Shown in pieces: positions 1 to 8,942 of a stretch of 64,000 bases of DNA. The notes under the pieces were generated by a model. The model was given only the letters and a program-made list of their open reading frames with translations. It made no database searches and was not told the origin of the DNA. Numbering within the stretch: the first letter of the stretch is position 1; each line of letters starts with the position of its first letter. The translations under genes and the position numbers were made by a program. This DNA is from Paenibacillus glycanilyticus NBRC 16618 (GTDB lineage Bacteria > Bacillota > Bacilli > Paenibacillales > Paenibacillaceae), in NCBI RefSeq assembly GCF_004000805.1, contig NZ_BILY01000006.1, positions 182,667 through 246,666 of the forward strand, written 5' to 3'.

Positions 1-1334
1 TGCAGGATTTCCACTCGGACCTAAGCACGGTGCAGTGGACCTTGACGGGCTTTATGCTTTCCTTGGGAACGATCGCGCCGTTGTCGGGTTATTTGGGGGA
101 TAAATTCGGCTACAAGAACGTCTATCTGTATGCCATGATCGGGTTTGTTATTTTCTCCTTATTGTGCGGCTTTTCCTGGAATGCCGGTTCGCTGATTGCC
201 TTCCGGATTATCCAAGGCATCTTTACGGGGCTTGTTATGCCTGCGACCATGACCATTATTTTTCAGATCATTCCGAAGGAAAAACAACCGTTTGCCGTTA
301 GTATCTGGGGCTTGTCCGGCATGCTTGCGCCGGCATTTGGCCCTACGCTCAGCGGCTGGCTCATTCAGCAGTTCGACTGGCGCTGGATTTTCTTCATGAA
401 CGTGCCAATCGGCATCGTGGCGATCCTGTTTATTATCGCGATGATTCCGGATGTTAGAATCGGAACGGCTAAGGTTCTGGATAAGCTTGGCCTTACAACC
501 GTTGTGCTCAGCAGCGTAGCGCTGCTGCTTGCCCTGAGCGAAGGGCGGCAATGGGGCTGGGATTCCGCAAAGGTGCTTGGCTTGTTTGGTCTCGGAGCGG
601 TTATGCTGGTGCTCTTTATCTGGCATGAGCTTAGAACGCAGAATCCGTTGCTTAACCTGAGAGTGTTCGGCAACTACCGCTTCTCGATTACGCTGGTAGC
701 CAACACGATTATTACGATCAGCCTGTATTCAGGCACCCTGCTTGTTCCGTTATTCCTGCAAAACGTGCAGCAAATCACGCCGATGGACACGGGGCTTATT
801 CTGCTGCCGTCGTCTCTTGTCATGGCGCTGGCGATGCCGATTGCCGGCAAGCTGTATCCGCGCGTCGGAGCCAAGTGGATGACGATCGGCGGGCTTGTGC
901 TTATTATTCTCGGCAGCTATGAGATGACTCATCTGCATACGGACAGCTCGCATTTTTACGTCATTTTCTGGATGGCGGTCCGTAACCTTGGCGTATCGTT
1001 TGCCGCTGCCGCAACAAGCACGGCCGGCATGGAAGAAATTCCGCCGCAAATGGTGGGGCATGCCTCCTCGGTAACCAACTGGGTGCGTAACGTAGGCGGC
1101 TCCTTTGCAATCGCCTTGTTCACGTCGCTGCTCGCTTCCCATACCATTACGCATGTGTCCGATCTGACGCAAGCCGGCACGGAAAACGCAAAGGTCATTC
1201 CGCTGTTCGCCTTTACGCTTAGCGTAAATGACGTCTTTACGATTGCGACTTACATCGCGGTTATCGCGATTCCGTTCACCCTTATCATCCGCAAACAAGC
1301 GAAACGTTCCAAAAACGCTGCAGCCGCAGCTTAA
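1..1334 (+). CDS. MFS multidrug efflux transporter, DHA2 (EmrB/QacA-like), 5'-truncated by window edge
   Basis: Inner-membrane proton-coupled exporter of the 14-helix DHA2 group. The frame is open to the left edge (codons run from position 3), so the N-terminus lies outside the window; the GTG at 30 is an internal valine. About 444 residues remain. The conserved loop 2-3 motif GYLGDKFGYKNVY appears near the beginning, and a motif C-like APAFGPTLSGWLI follows about 70 residues later, typical of drug/proton antiporters. Many hydrophobic segments follow, ending in a basic then alanine-rich tail. A terminator directly downstream separates it from the next operon. Substrate cannot be told from sequence. 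Confidence 0.85.
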   Translation, partial: QDFHSDLSTVQWTLTGFMLSLGTIAPLSGYLGDKFGYKNVYLYAMIGFVIFSLLCGFSWNAGSLIAFRIIQGIFTGLVMPATMTIIFQIIPKEKQPFAVSIWGLSGMLAPAFGPTLSGWLIQQFDWRWIFFMNVPIGIVAILFIIAMIPDVRIGTAKVLDKLGLTTVVLSSVALLLALSEGRQWGWDSAKVLGLFGLGAVMLVLFIWHELRTQNPLLNLRVFGNYRFSITLVANTIITISLYSGTLLVPLFLQNVQQITPMDTGLILLPSSLVMALAMPIAGKLYPRVGAKWMTIGGLVLIILGSYEMTHLHTDSSHFYVIFWMAVRNLGVSFAAAATSTAGMEEIPPQMVGHASSVTNWVRNVGGSFAIALFTSLLASHTITHVSDLTQAGTENAKVIPLFAFTLSVNDVFTIATYIAVIAIPFTLIIRKQAKRSKNAAAAA

Positions 1335-1336
1335 TG

Positions 1337-1375
1337 AAAAAGCATCATGGCCATTAAGGCTGTGATGCTTTTTTT
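1337..1375 (+). terminator. Intrinsic terminator after the MFS gene
   Basis: Perfect 11-bp stem (AAAAAGCATCA at 1337-1347 pairing with 1363-1373) followed by a T run, three bases after the MFS stop codon. Confidence 0.9.
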
Positions 1376-1401
1376 GCATCTAAGGAATTTTCCGCGATGT
1401 A

Positions 1402-1430
1402 TTGACAGTGTAAAATCCCCATGCTACTCT
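1402..1430 (+). promoter_or_regulatory. SigA-type promoter of the sulfur-type operon
   Basis: Consensus -35 TTGACA at 1402-1407, 17-bp spacer, -10 TACTCT at 1425-1430. It is the only good promoter between the upstream terminator and the permease gene at 1546. Confidence 0.65.
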
Positions 1431-1439
1431 TATACCACA

Positions 1440-1459
1440 GTTAATCAATAGGAATTAAC
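1440..1459. promoter_or_regulatory. Inverted repeat at the transcription start, candidate operator
   Basis: GTTAAT-N8-ATTAAC lies at the expected start point of the promoter at 1402-1430, a common place for a repressor site. A sulfur repressor such as CymR would fit the operon content, but I cannot match its box from memory with confidence, so the regulator is unassigned. Confidence 0.4.
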
Positions 1460-1490
1460 GAAATTAATAAAACGTCCCACCGTTCTAACG

Positions 1491-1529
1491 GAGGCATTCT
1501 CTTATTTTATATGAGGATGCCTCTTTTTT
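1491..1529 (+). terminator. Leader terminator (possible attenuator) before the permease operon
   Basis: GAGGCATTCTC at 1491-1501 pairs with 1513-1523 (one G-T wobble), followed by six Ts. It lies between the promoter and the first gene, so transcription must read through it. A short competing hairpin (CCGT/ACGG, 1480-1491) touches its 5' arm. The leader before it is only about 55 nt, too short for a T-box or SAM riboswitch. Confidence 0.7.
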
Positions 1530-1545
1530 ATTTTAGGGGAAAGTG

Positions 1546-2352
1546 GTGATCAAGATGAGCAGTCAAGCTGCGGCGGCAGGGAAAACGCCGGGCAAGCTGA
1601 CGTTAACGGGGCTTGCGCTTGTATTTCCGGTTACGCTGCTGGTCATATGGCAGGTGCTTGGGCATTACGGCTATATTTCGGAGCTGCTGTTCCCGACTCC
1701 TTATACGATTGCGGAGGCCGGCGTTTCCTTGGCATCGTCAGGCGACCTATGGTCGAATATCCAGATTAGCGTGACGAGGGCTTTGCTTGGTTTCGCGCTT
1801 GGCGGCTCGCTGGCCTTGCTGTTTGGCCTTGCGGTTGGCTTGTTCCGACGAACGGAAAAGCTGCTTGATCCCACGATTCAGATGATCCGGATGATCCCAA
1901 GCCTTGCCGTTGTGCCGCTGTTTATTTTATGGTTCGGCATTGGCGAGGAATCTAAAGTGCTGCTGATTGCCAAAAGCGCCTTTTTCCCGCTGTACATCAA
2001 TACGTTTCTCGGAATCCGCAATGTGGACAATAAGCTGTTCGAAGTGGCAAGAGTACTGGGCTTCAGCCGCTTTAAGCAGATTACAAGGCTGATCCTGCCG
2101 GCGGCTCTTCCTAATATTATCCTGGGCGCACGCTTGTCGATCGGGTTATCCTGGCTAGGCCTCGTCGTTGCGGAGCTGATTGCTTCAACCTCCGGAATTG
2201 GTTACATGATGTCGGATGCCCGGCAGTTTGCGGATACCCCGGTGGTCTTCGTAGGAATCTTTATTTTCGCCGCTCTTGGGCTGTTCACCGACACGCTGCT
2301 CGCCTTGATCGAGCGCCGGCTGCTCAGATGGAAGGACCGTTACAACGGCTAG
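1546..2352 (+). CDS. ABC transporter permease, SsuC/TauC family (first of two)
   Basis: Membrane subunit of an importer of the sulfonate/nitrate/taurine class, 268 residues with about six hydrophobic helices. The cytoplasmic EAA loop that contacts the ATPase is clear: EVARVLGFSRFKQ...LPAALPNIILGARLS, about 165-200. GTG at 1546 is preferred over GTG 1543 or ATG 1555 because it lies 5 nt after the AGGGGA ribosome site. It opens an operon-like run of eight genes to 9331. The next gene is a close paralogue, so the translocation channel may be a heterodimer. No ATPase gene occurs in the run. Confidence 0.85.
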   Translation: MIKMSSQAAAAGKTPGKLTLTGLALVFPVTLLVIWQVLGHYGYISELLFPTPYTIAEAGVSLASSGDLWSNIQISVTRALLGFALGGSLALLFGLAVGLFRRTEKLLDPTIQMIRMIPSLAVVPLFILWFGIGEESKVLLIAKSAFFPLYINTFLGIRNVDNKLFEVARVLGFSRFKQITRLILPAALPNIILGARLSIGLSWLGLVVAELIASTSGIGYMMSDARQFADTPVVFVGIFIFAALGLFTDTLLALIERRLLRWKDRYNG

Positions 2353-2370
2353 AAGGGAGGCAAGGAAATC

Positions 2371-3261
2371 ATGAGCAATTCACTTGACGCGATTGTTTCT
2401 CCTCAAGCGGCACCGGAAGCGGGGCTGGCCGGAGGGGAGAGAACCGCTGAAAAAGGAGCTGCAAAGCGTAAGCGGCGCTGGTCAACCAAGCTTGCGGCAG
2501 CCGTCCTGAAAGACATCGCGATAGGGGCGGCGATTCCGGCCGCGCTTCTTGCTTTGTGGCAGATCGCTGCTTCGGCCGGGTATATCTCGCCTATGTTTAT
2601 GCCGTCGCCGGCTTCGATTCTTCAAGCATTTGGGACGCTGGCCACCTCGGAAAATCTTCTCCATCATCTGCTCGTCAGCATGGGGCGGGCCGGACTAGGC
2701 TTCCTGATCGGAGGGGCAGCGGGACTCCTGTTCGGCTTATTGACAGGGCTGTTCCGGAAAGCCCAATACCTGCTTGATCCAAGCATTCAAGTGTTACGGC
2801 TTGTCCCGCATCTCGCCATTGCTCCGCTTATTATCCTGTGGTTTGGCTTCGGGGAAACGTCCAAAATCGCCATTATCGTATCCGGCTCGTTTTTCCCGCT
2901 CTATATCAACACGTTCCTCGGCATCCGCAATGTGGACAATAAGCTGTTCGAAGTGTCGCGCATTCTGGGCTTCAGTCCGCTCAAGCGGCTGACCCGGCTG
3001 ATCCTTCCGGCTGCGCTTCCCGATATTCTGATCGGGGTGCGGATCTCTCTTGCGGTATCCTGGATTGGGCTTGTCGTTGCGGAGCTGATTGGCTCCCGGT
3101 CCGGCATTGGCTTCCTTATCAATGAGGCCAAACAGAACTCGGAAACCTCCGTTATTTTCGTTGGCATTATTATATTCGCGGTAATCGGCAAGCTCATTGA
3201 TTCCGTTATGAAGAGCGTTGAGATTCGCTGGCTGAACTGGCGCGACAGCTATAAGGGCTAA
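2371..3261 (+). CDS. ABC transporter permease, SsuC/TauC family (second of two)
   Basis: 296-residue paralogue of the preceding permease with an extra charged N-terminal extension of about 40 residues (RKRRWSTK region) before the first helix. The two proteins share nearly identical stretches around PLYINTFLGIRNVDNKLFEV and the EAA loop, which points to duplication followed by retention as partner subunits. AAGGGAGG at 2353-2360 precedes the ATG by 10 nt, and the gap to the first permease is 18 bp, so they are co-transcribed. The family imports sulfonates, sulfate esters, taurine or related small anions; the actual substrate is not shown. Confidence 0.85.
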   Translation: MSNSLDAIVSPQAAPEAGLAGGERTAEKGAAKRKRRWSTKLAAAVLKDIAIGAAIPAALLALWQIAASAGYISPMFMPSPASILQAFGTLATSENLLHHLLVSMGRAGLGFLIGGAAGLLFGLLTGLFRKAQYLLDPSIQVLRLVPHLAIAPLIILWFGFGETSKIAIIVSGSFFPLYINTFLGIRNVDNKLFEVSRILGFSPLKRLTRLILPAALPDILIGVRISLAVSWIGLVVAELIGSRSGIGFLINEAKQNSETSVIFVGIIIFAVIGKLIDSVMKSVEIRWLNWRDSYKG

Positions 3262-3357
3262 TGCTTAAACGGCATTCCCGCGCTGTTGTCGCCGGAGCGG
3301 CTGTTACTCGAAAAAAAGTCGAAATATTCAATTAATTATTCGAGGGGGAAAAACGAA

Positions 3358-4977
3358 ATGTCGATAGTAATGCCAAACGGTGCTATTCAATTGCAAGCGG
3401 ATGTTCTTGTCATCGGAGGCGGGCCCGCGGGAACATGGGCGGCCATTACGGCGGCTTCGCAAGGCGCGAAGGTTATTCTGGCTGACAAAGGCTATTGCGG
3501 CTCAAGCGGAGCGACGGCACCTTCGGGCACCGGCGTCTGGTATGTGAAGCCGGAGGATCGGCTGCGCGAGGAGGCGAAAGCCAGCCGTTACGAAATGGGC
3601 GGCCGGCTTGCCGAGCACCGCTGGATGGACCGGGTGCTTGACCGGACGTACGAGAATATGAACCGGCTTGGCCATGCCGGATATCCTTTTCCGAAGGATG
3701 ATGACGGCGAGCTTCACAAGCGGGGACTCCAAGGCCCCGAGTATATGCGTCTGATGCGCAAGCTGGTGAAAAAAGCGGGCGTCAAAATTTTGGATCATAG
3801 TCCCGCTCTCGAGCTGCTTGTGGACGAACACGGCGTTGGCGGCGCGTCCGGCGTGCAAACGCAAACGGGCGATGCCTGGACCGTGCATGCCGGAGCCGTT
3901 GTGATCGCAACCGGCGGCTGCGCGTTCTTAAGCAAGGCGCTTGGCTGCAACGTGCTGACCGGCGACGGTTACTTGCAAGCGGCGGAGACGGGCGCCCAGC
4001 TGTCGGGCATGGAATTCTCGAACGCTTATGCGATTAGCCCGACGTTTTCCTCGGTGACGAAAACCGCCTATTACTCCTATGCCTCCTTCTATTATGAGGA
4101 CGGAACGCCGGTAGAGGGAGCGGGTTCGAAGCGCGGCCGCTCTATTATCGCCCGCAAGCTGCTGGAAGGCCAACAGGTATACGCCAAGCTGGATCTTGCT
4201 CCGGAGGAGATCAAGCCGCTGCTGCGGGTGAACCAGACGAACTTCTTCCTTCCGTTCGACCGCCGCGGAATTGATCCGTTCACCGATTTGTTCCCGGTAA
4301 CGCTGAGGCTGGAAGGCACGGTCCGCGGAACTGGTGGTATCCGCATTACCGACGAGACATGCGCCACTTCGGTGCCTGGCCTCTACGCAGCGGGCGATGC
4401 GGCAACACGCGAGCTGATCTGCGGCGGTTTTACCGGCGGAGGCAGTCATAATGCGGCATGGGCGATGTCTTCGGGTTCTTTTGCCGGGGAAGGCGCCGCC
4501 GCTTATGCGAAAAAGCTTGGCGAGCATGCGGCGGGCCGCAAGCTGCAGAGTGCTTCCACTTCCGTTATTACAAGCTCGGCTGCAGCGTCTCCGAGGAAGA
4601 CGGAGGAGATTGTCCGCGCCGTGCAAGAGGAAGTAGCGCCGTACGACCGCAACTTGTTCCGTACGGAGCAAGGGCTGAAGGGCTCGCTGCAGCGGCTTGA
4701 CGGACTGTGGAAGGATCAGCGGAATCAGGCGGTGGAGCGTTCGGCAGGCGGGGTGAAAGCACGCGAAGCGCAGGCCATGACCGCAACCGCAAGATGGATG
4801 TACAATTCCGCGCTTGCCCGGACGGAGACCCGAGGCATGCACAAACGCGAGGATTTCCCAACGCAGGATGCCGGCCAGCATTACCGGCTCATTAGTGGCG
4901 GGCTGGATCAAGTGTGGGTGAAGCCGGAAGCCGTCCATGAAGAAGCGCGTACCGAGAAGGAGGTTATTGCACCATGA
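3358..4977 (+). CDS. FAD-dependent oxidoreductase, AprA/fumarate-reductase flavoprotein family (copy 1)
   Basis: 539-residue flavoprotein. The N-terminal dinucleotide fold VLVIGGGPAGTWAA (about 17-29) is followed by an FrdA/AprA-type body; ATGGCAFLSKALGCNVLTGDGYLQA and the C-terminal FAD-binding LYAAGDAATRE are recognisable. No histidine is seen at the segment where succinate dehydrogenases attach FAD covalently (here GATAPSGTG), so non-covalent FAD as in adenylylsulfate reductase is likely. ATG 3358 is chosen because GAGGGGG at 3342-3348 precedes it by 9 nt; a longer TTG-initiated frame from 3286 lacks such a site. The stop overlaps the ferredoxin start (ATGA), implying a flavoprotein/ferredoxin complex. 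Role in organosulfur redox chemistry is inference from context. Confidence 0.75.
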   Translation: MSIVMPNGAIQLQADVLVIGGGPAGTWAAITAASQGAKVILADKGYCGSSGATAPSGTGVWYVKPEDRLREEAKASRYEMGGRLAEHRWMDRVLDRTYENMNRLGHAGYPFPKDDDGELHKRGLQGPEYMRLMRKLVKKAGVKILDHSPALELLVDEHGVGGASGVQTQTGDAWTVHAGAVVIATGGCAFLSKALGCNVLTGDGYLQAAETGAQLSGMEFSNAYAISPTFSSVTKTAYYSYASFYYEDGTPVEGAGSKRGRSIIARKLLEGQQVYAKLDLAPEEIKPLLRVNQTNFFLPFDRRGIDPFTDLFPVTLRLEGTVRGTGGIRITDETCATSVPGLYAAGDAATRELICGGFTGGGSHNAAWAMSSGSFAGEGAAAYAKKLGEHAAGRKLQSASTSVITSSAAASPRKTEEIVRAVQEEVAPYDRNLFRTEQGLKGSLQRLDGLWKDQRNQAVERSAGGVKAREAQAMTATARWMYNSALARTETRGMHKREDFPTQDAGQHYRLISGGLDQVWVKPEAVHEEARTEKEVIAP

Positions 4978-5306
4978 TTGAGGTTGTCAGCGAGAGCCGG
5001 TGCGTATCCTGCAATCAATGCGTATCGGTATGCCCGACGAACGTATTCGACCGGGGCGATGACGGGATTCCCGTCATCGCCAGGCAGGACGAATGCCAGA
5101 CCTGCTTTATGTGCGAGCTGTACTGCCCGGTTGACGCGTTGTACGTTGCGCCGGATTCGGAGCAGCTTATCGGCATTACCGAGCAGGAAGCGGAGCGGCA
5201 GGGTCTGCTTGGCGGATACCGGGAGAAGGTCGGCTGGGGCAAAGGCAGGACGCCGGTCGCATCGCATGATTATATGTACCAATTATCGAAGTTTGCAAAG
5301 TTTTAA
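4974..5306 (+). CDS. Two-cluster 4Fe-4S ferredoxin, AprB-like (copy 1)
   Basis: 110 residues with two perfect CxxCxxCxxxCP motifs: CVSCNQCVSVCP (about 11-22) and CQTCFMCELYCP (about 41-52). This is the arrangement of the electron-transfer subunit of adenylylsulfate reductase-type complexes. It overlaps the flavoprotein stop by 4 bp, so the two are translationally coupled and probably form one cytoplasmic enzyme. The C-terminal 50 residues carry no further cysteines. Its paralogue follows the second flavoprotein at 8939. Confidence 0.85.
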   Translation: MIEVVSESRCVSCNQCVSVCPTNVFDRGDDGIPVIARQDECQTCFMCELYCPVDALYVAPDSEQLIGITEQEAERQGLLGGYREKVGWGKGRTPVASHDYMYQLSKFAKF

Positions 5307-5344
5307 CCAACACATACTTCATTACCGAGAGGGGTCTGTTTCAA

Positions 5345-6418
5345 ATGAGCAGAGAAAAACAAAGAGGATTACGCGGACCGGTTAGACTAGCGCTGATCGC
5401 GGTGCTGATTATGGCGACGGTATGGCTGCAGGCTTGCGGAGCCAACAATAGCTCGAATGGGAACGCCAAGGACAGCGCCAATGCCGGCGCCAGCGCGTCA
5501 ACGGGAACGGAGACGGCAGCCGCCGCGGACAAGGACAGCAAAGTGCCGGCCGTTCTCAACTATGGTTACATCGGAAGCAATGATAAGAATCTTCCCGGCG
5601 GAGCGGAAGGCTGGGGCTTTTATAAAGGCATCATTCAAGCGGAATTGAAAAAATACGGCATCGAGGAAGTGAAGCTGACGGGTTTCCCGAACGGTCCTGA
5701 CCAGACGGAATCGCTGATCAGCGGACGTCTTGATTTTGGCGGCTTGGGCGATACTCCGGCCATTATTGCGGCTGCTTCCGGGGCAAAGACTAGACTGATC
5801 AATCAAACGACGATTACCAATATCGGTTACCTGATTTCGGGACCAAACGGACCAAAGACGGTCGAAGAGCTGAAGGGCAAGACGATTGCGATTCAAAAGG
5901 GCTCCTACATGCACCGTTACGTTGTTGGTCTGCTGAAGCAAGCCGGCGTGACGGACTACAAGCTTGTCCATATGCTTATCCCGGACGCTCAAGCAGCGCT
6001 TGCTAAAGGCGACGTGGATGCGATGACCAACACGGGTTATACCGCGCAGAAGCTGCTTGGCCAAGGGTATACGCTGATCGACGATTCCACCAAGCATCCG
6101 GAGCTGCATGGCACGGGCGTAACGGTTGTATCGGAGAGCTACCTGAAGAAATTCCCGGATTTCCCTAAAGTGTGGAACGAAGCTCGTCAAAAAGCGCTGG
6201 AAGATTTAAAGCAACATGAAGATGAATATTACCAGTTTATTGCTGATCTGAACAAAACGACCGTAGACCTGGCGAAGAAGGTAAGCCCGATCAGCGATAT
6301 TACAGTTGAGCCGTTCCCGGCGGAAGGGATTACGCGGATTACGGGGACGAAGGACTTCCTTGTAGAGGAAGGGCTGGCGAAAAAGGATTATAAGATCGAG
6401 GATTGGGAAGTGAAGTAA
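5345..6418 (+). CDS. ABC transporter substrate-binding lipoprotein, SsuA/NMT1-like
   Basis: 357-residue extracytoplasmic receptor. A signal peptide ends in lipobox LQAC (Cys31), then a low-complexity Ala/Ser/Asn/Thr linker of about 35 residues, then a periplasmic-binding fold typical of sulfonate/taurine/nitrate receptors (GFPNGPDQTESLISGRLDFGGLGDTPAI; GKTIAIQKGSYMHRYVVGLL). GAGAGGGG precedes the ATG. It lies in the same operon as two SsuC-type permeases and supplies their receptor. Ligand unknown; sulfonates are the family's commonest substrates. Confidence 0.85.
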   Translation: MSREKQRGLRGPVRLALIAVLIMATVWLQACGANNSSNGNAKDSANAGASASTGTETAAAADKDSKVPAVLNYGYIGSNDKNLPGGAEGWGFYKGIIQAELKKYGIEEVKLTGFPNGPDQTESLISGRLDFGGLGDTPAIIAAASGAKTRLINQTTITNIGYLISGPNGPKTVEELKGKTIAIQKGSYMHRYVVGLLKQAGVTDYKLVHMLIPDAQAALAKGDVDAMTNTGYTAQKLLGQGYTLIDDSTKHPELHGTGVTVVSESYLKKFPDFPKVWNEARQKALEDLKQHEDEYYQFIADLNKTTVDLAKKVSPISDITVEPFPAEGITRITGTKDFLVEEGLAKKDYKIEDWEVK

Positions 6419-6449
6419 CCGATTGATCGGATAGGAGAGGAATTGTTAT

Positions 6450-7247
6450 ATGGGAAAAGATACGCTGACCGTTCAGTCCTTTACGTTGTATTCAAGCAAG
6501 GGCATCCGTTTGCAGGGCGAAGTGAAAACCTTGGATGACGGCAAGCCGCATCCGGTTATTATCGTAAGTCATGGCTTTAGAGGGTATAAGGACTGGGCAT
6601 TCTGGCCGGATGTGACGAGCCGTTTGGCTGAAGAGGGCTTCTATGCGGTCAGCTACAATTTCTCTCGTATTGCTGCCAGGGAAGACGGCTTGGAGGAAGC
6701 GTCGATTGCAGCCGCATCAACCTTCTCCCAGGAGCTTGAAGATTTGGAGACGGTGCTTCGAGCGGTATTGAACGGCGATTTGCCGCAGCCTCAAGCGGCC
6801 GACCGGACAAAGGTCGGGCTGCTTGGCCACAGCAGAGCAGGCGGAAGCAGCATCTTGACGGCCAGCGAGAAGCCGGAACAAATAGCGGCATTGGCGGTGT
6901 GGAACGGAGGACCTCCCCCATCTCGCCACCTGCCGGCCGGCGAAACGGTGAGCCTGCTGGATCTGACGGTCCAGGAGGATTGGCAGAGGAACGAAGCGCG
7001 CTTCAACATTCGCGAAGCTTTTACCGGTCTGCAGCTTCCTGCCTTGATTGTGCAGGGAGATCTGGACCGGGAGCCGCTGCTGGAGCAGCTGCGCTATTTC
7101 CAAGAAGAAGCTCCGCATCAGCAATATGTGCGGGTGCAAGGAGCCGACCATACCTTTAATACGGTACATCCGTATGGAGGCGCAAACGCACAGCTGCAAA
7201 CGGCGTTGCAGGCGACGATTAACTTTTTCGCAGAGAAGCTGCTATAA
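6450..7247 (+). CDS. Alpha/beta hydrolase, dienelactone-hydrolase/acyl-peptidase-like
   Basis: 265-residue soluble hydrolase. The fold is marked by the oxyanion segment SHGFRGYKDW (40-49), nucleophile elbow GHSRAG with Ser128, an acid candidate in QGDLDRE and the catalytic histidine in GADHTFN near residue 232. GGAGAGGAA precedes the ATG. It sits between the binding protein and the second flavoprotein, so it may cleave an ester or thioester of the imported compound or a pathway intermediate; that is inference. Size and motifs also fit a general carboxylesterase. Confidence 0.75.
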   Translation: MGKDTLTVQSFTLYSSKGIRLQGEVKTLDDGKPHPVIIVSHGFRGYKDWAFWPDVTSRLAEEGFYAVSYNFSRIAAREDGLEEASIAAASTFSQELEDLETVLRAVLNGDLPQPQAADRTKVGLLGHSRAGGSSILTASEKPEQIAALAVWNGGPPPSRHLPAGETVSLLDLTVQEDWQRNEARFNIREAFTGLQLPALIVQGDLDREPLLEQLRYFQEEAPHQQYVRVQGADHTFNTVHPYGGANAQLQTALQATINFFAEKLL

Positions 7248-7307
7248 GTGAGAAAGGCGCTTGAAGAAATTCAAGTGCCTCTTTTCATGGGATAAGGAGG
7301 AAGAAAG

Positions 7308-8942
7308 ATGAGTGATTCAGCAGAGCGGCGGCTGACCGCGGATGTGCTTGTGATTGGCGGCGGTCCAGCCGGAGCTTGGGCGGCTTGGAGCGCGGCCGCT
7401 AACGGCGCCAAGGTCGTACTGGCAGACAAGGGTTTCCTTGGCAGCAGCGGTGCAACGGCTCCGGGAGGCACGAATCTGCTTTATTTGCCGCCTGACGAAG
7501 AAATGAGAAAGCGTGCCGTGGAAGAGCGAATGAAGCAGGGCGGGTATTTGGCGGAGCCGTCATGGATTCACCGGGTGCTTGACCAGGTATATACCAACAT
7601 GGAGCTGATCGAGCAGTGGGGCTATCCGTTCGTTCGCGACGAGAACGGTACTCCGATGCGGGATCATCTGCACGGTCCGGAATACATGTCGATAATGCGC
7701 AAGGTTGTGAAGCGTGCCGGCGTCAAAGTGCTCGACCAGTCGCCGGCTCTCGAGCTGCTGGTTGACGAGTTTGGCGTTGGCGGCGCACGCGGCGTGTCCC
7801 GGCAGGATAATCAGACCTGGGAGGTACGCGCGAATGCCGTTGTTATCGCAACGGGCGGCTGCGCTTTTCTAAGCAATGGCCTAGGCTGCAATGTATTGAC
7901 CGGCGACGGTTACTTAATGGCCGGCGAGCTTGGCGTAGAGCTGTCTGGGATGGAATTTACCCGCAAGTATGCTCCGTCCCCGGCTTTTGGCTCCAATACC
8001 CGCTCAAGACTGCTTGGATGGGCAACGTATTACGATCATACCGGTCAAGAAATCGTTGCGGGGCGGCAGGGAGATTTTCTGGCGGAGGCTCTGCTCAAGG
8101 GACCCGTGTATGCCATCATGAACAAGGCGGATACGCCGGAGAAGCAGGCCTTCTTAAGAAAATCCCATGCGATCTTCTTCCTGCCGTATGACCGCGCGGG
8201 AATTGACGTGTTTAACGAGCCTTTCCCGCTCACGCTGCGTTATGAAGGGACGGTTAGAGGCACGGGCGGCATCCGGATTGTTGGCGATGACTGCAGCACA
8301 ACGGTAGGAGGATTGTTCGCAGCAGGGGATGCGGCAACTCGCGAGCGTATTACCGGTTCGGCATCCGGCGGAGGCGCCTTTAACGCTTCATGGGCGATCT
8401 GTTCGGGAACCTGGGCGGGCAAAGGCGCAGCGGCTTATGCCTTGTCTCACCGGAGCAGCGCGGCGGAACGCGAATTGAAGCCGGCCGGGCGCTACGGGCT
8501 TGGCACAGCCCCGGCTTCTTCCGTCGTGTCTTCGCAGGAGCTGATCAAGGATATTCAGAGTCAGGTTCTTCCGCTCGACATTAATTATTTCCGCACCGAA
8601 CGGGGGCTGAAGCTGGCTTTGCGCCAGCTGGATGAGGTATGGAAGCGGGTGAATGATCAAGCGCCGCAAAATATGCTGGAACAGGTACGGGCCCGCGAGA
8701 CCGCGGCGATGACGGCAACTGCAAGGTGGATGTATACGGCAGCGTTGTCGCGCAAGGAATCCCGAAGCGGCGGTCTGCATGTGCTGGCGGAATACCCTGG
8801 TCAAGACGACGAGCAGCAGTACCGGCTGCTCGTCTCGGGGCTCGAGGAGATTCAAGTAGGGGCGGAGAAGGTGCCTGAATCAGGCAACGACGTGTTGCCA
8901 ACCGAGGCTGCGGCTGCTCCCGAGGGGGTGCAGGCGGGATGA
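7308..8942 (+). CDS. FAD-dependent oxidoreductase, AprA/fumarate-reductase flavoprotein family (copy 2)
   Basis: 544-residue paralogue of the flavoprotein at 3358, collinear over its length: VLVIGGGPAGAWAA (about 13-26), ATGGCAFLSNGLGCNVLTGDGYLMA, LFAAGDAATRE and the C-terminal ETAAMTATARWMYTAALSR helix are all conserved. Like copy 1 it lacks the covalent-FAD histidine. It starts at an ATG preceded by AAGGAGGAAG and overlaps the following ferredoxin by 4 bp. Two such pairs in one operon suggest two sequential or substrate-specific redox steps, or a heteromeric enzyme. Confidence 0.75.
   Translation: MSDSAERRLTADVLVIGGGPAGAWAAWSAAANGAKVVLADKGFLGSSGATAPGGTNLLYLPPDEEMRKRAVEERMKQGGYLAEPSWIHRVLDQVYTNMELIEQWGYPFVRDENGTPMRDHLHGPEYMSIMRKVVKRAGVKVLDQSPALELLVDEFGVGGARGVSRQDNQTWEVRANAVVIATGGCAFLSNGLGCNVLTGDGYLMAGELGVELSGMEFTRKYAPSPAFGSNTRSRLLGWATYYDHTGQEIVAGRQGDFLAEALLKGPVYAIMNKADTPEKQAFLRKSHAIFFLPYDRAGIDVFNEPFPLTLRYEGTVRGTGGIRIVGDDCSTTVGGLFAAGDAATRERITGSASGGGAFNASWAICSGTWAGKGAAAYALSHRSSAAERELKPAGRYGLGTAPASSVVSSQELIKDIQSQVLPLDINYFRTERGLKLALRQLDEVWKRVNDQAPQNMLEQVRARETAAMTATARWMYTAALSRKESRSGGLHVLAEYPGQDDEQQYRLLVSGLEEIQVGAEKVPESGNDVLPTEAAAAPEGVQAG

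Noticed and set aside
1432..1530. SAM, T-box or other large riboswitch in the sulfur-type operon leader
   Set aside because: Only about 55 nt precede the terminator hairpin, too short, and none of the conserved core sequences is visible.
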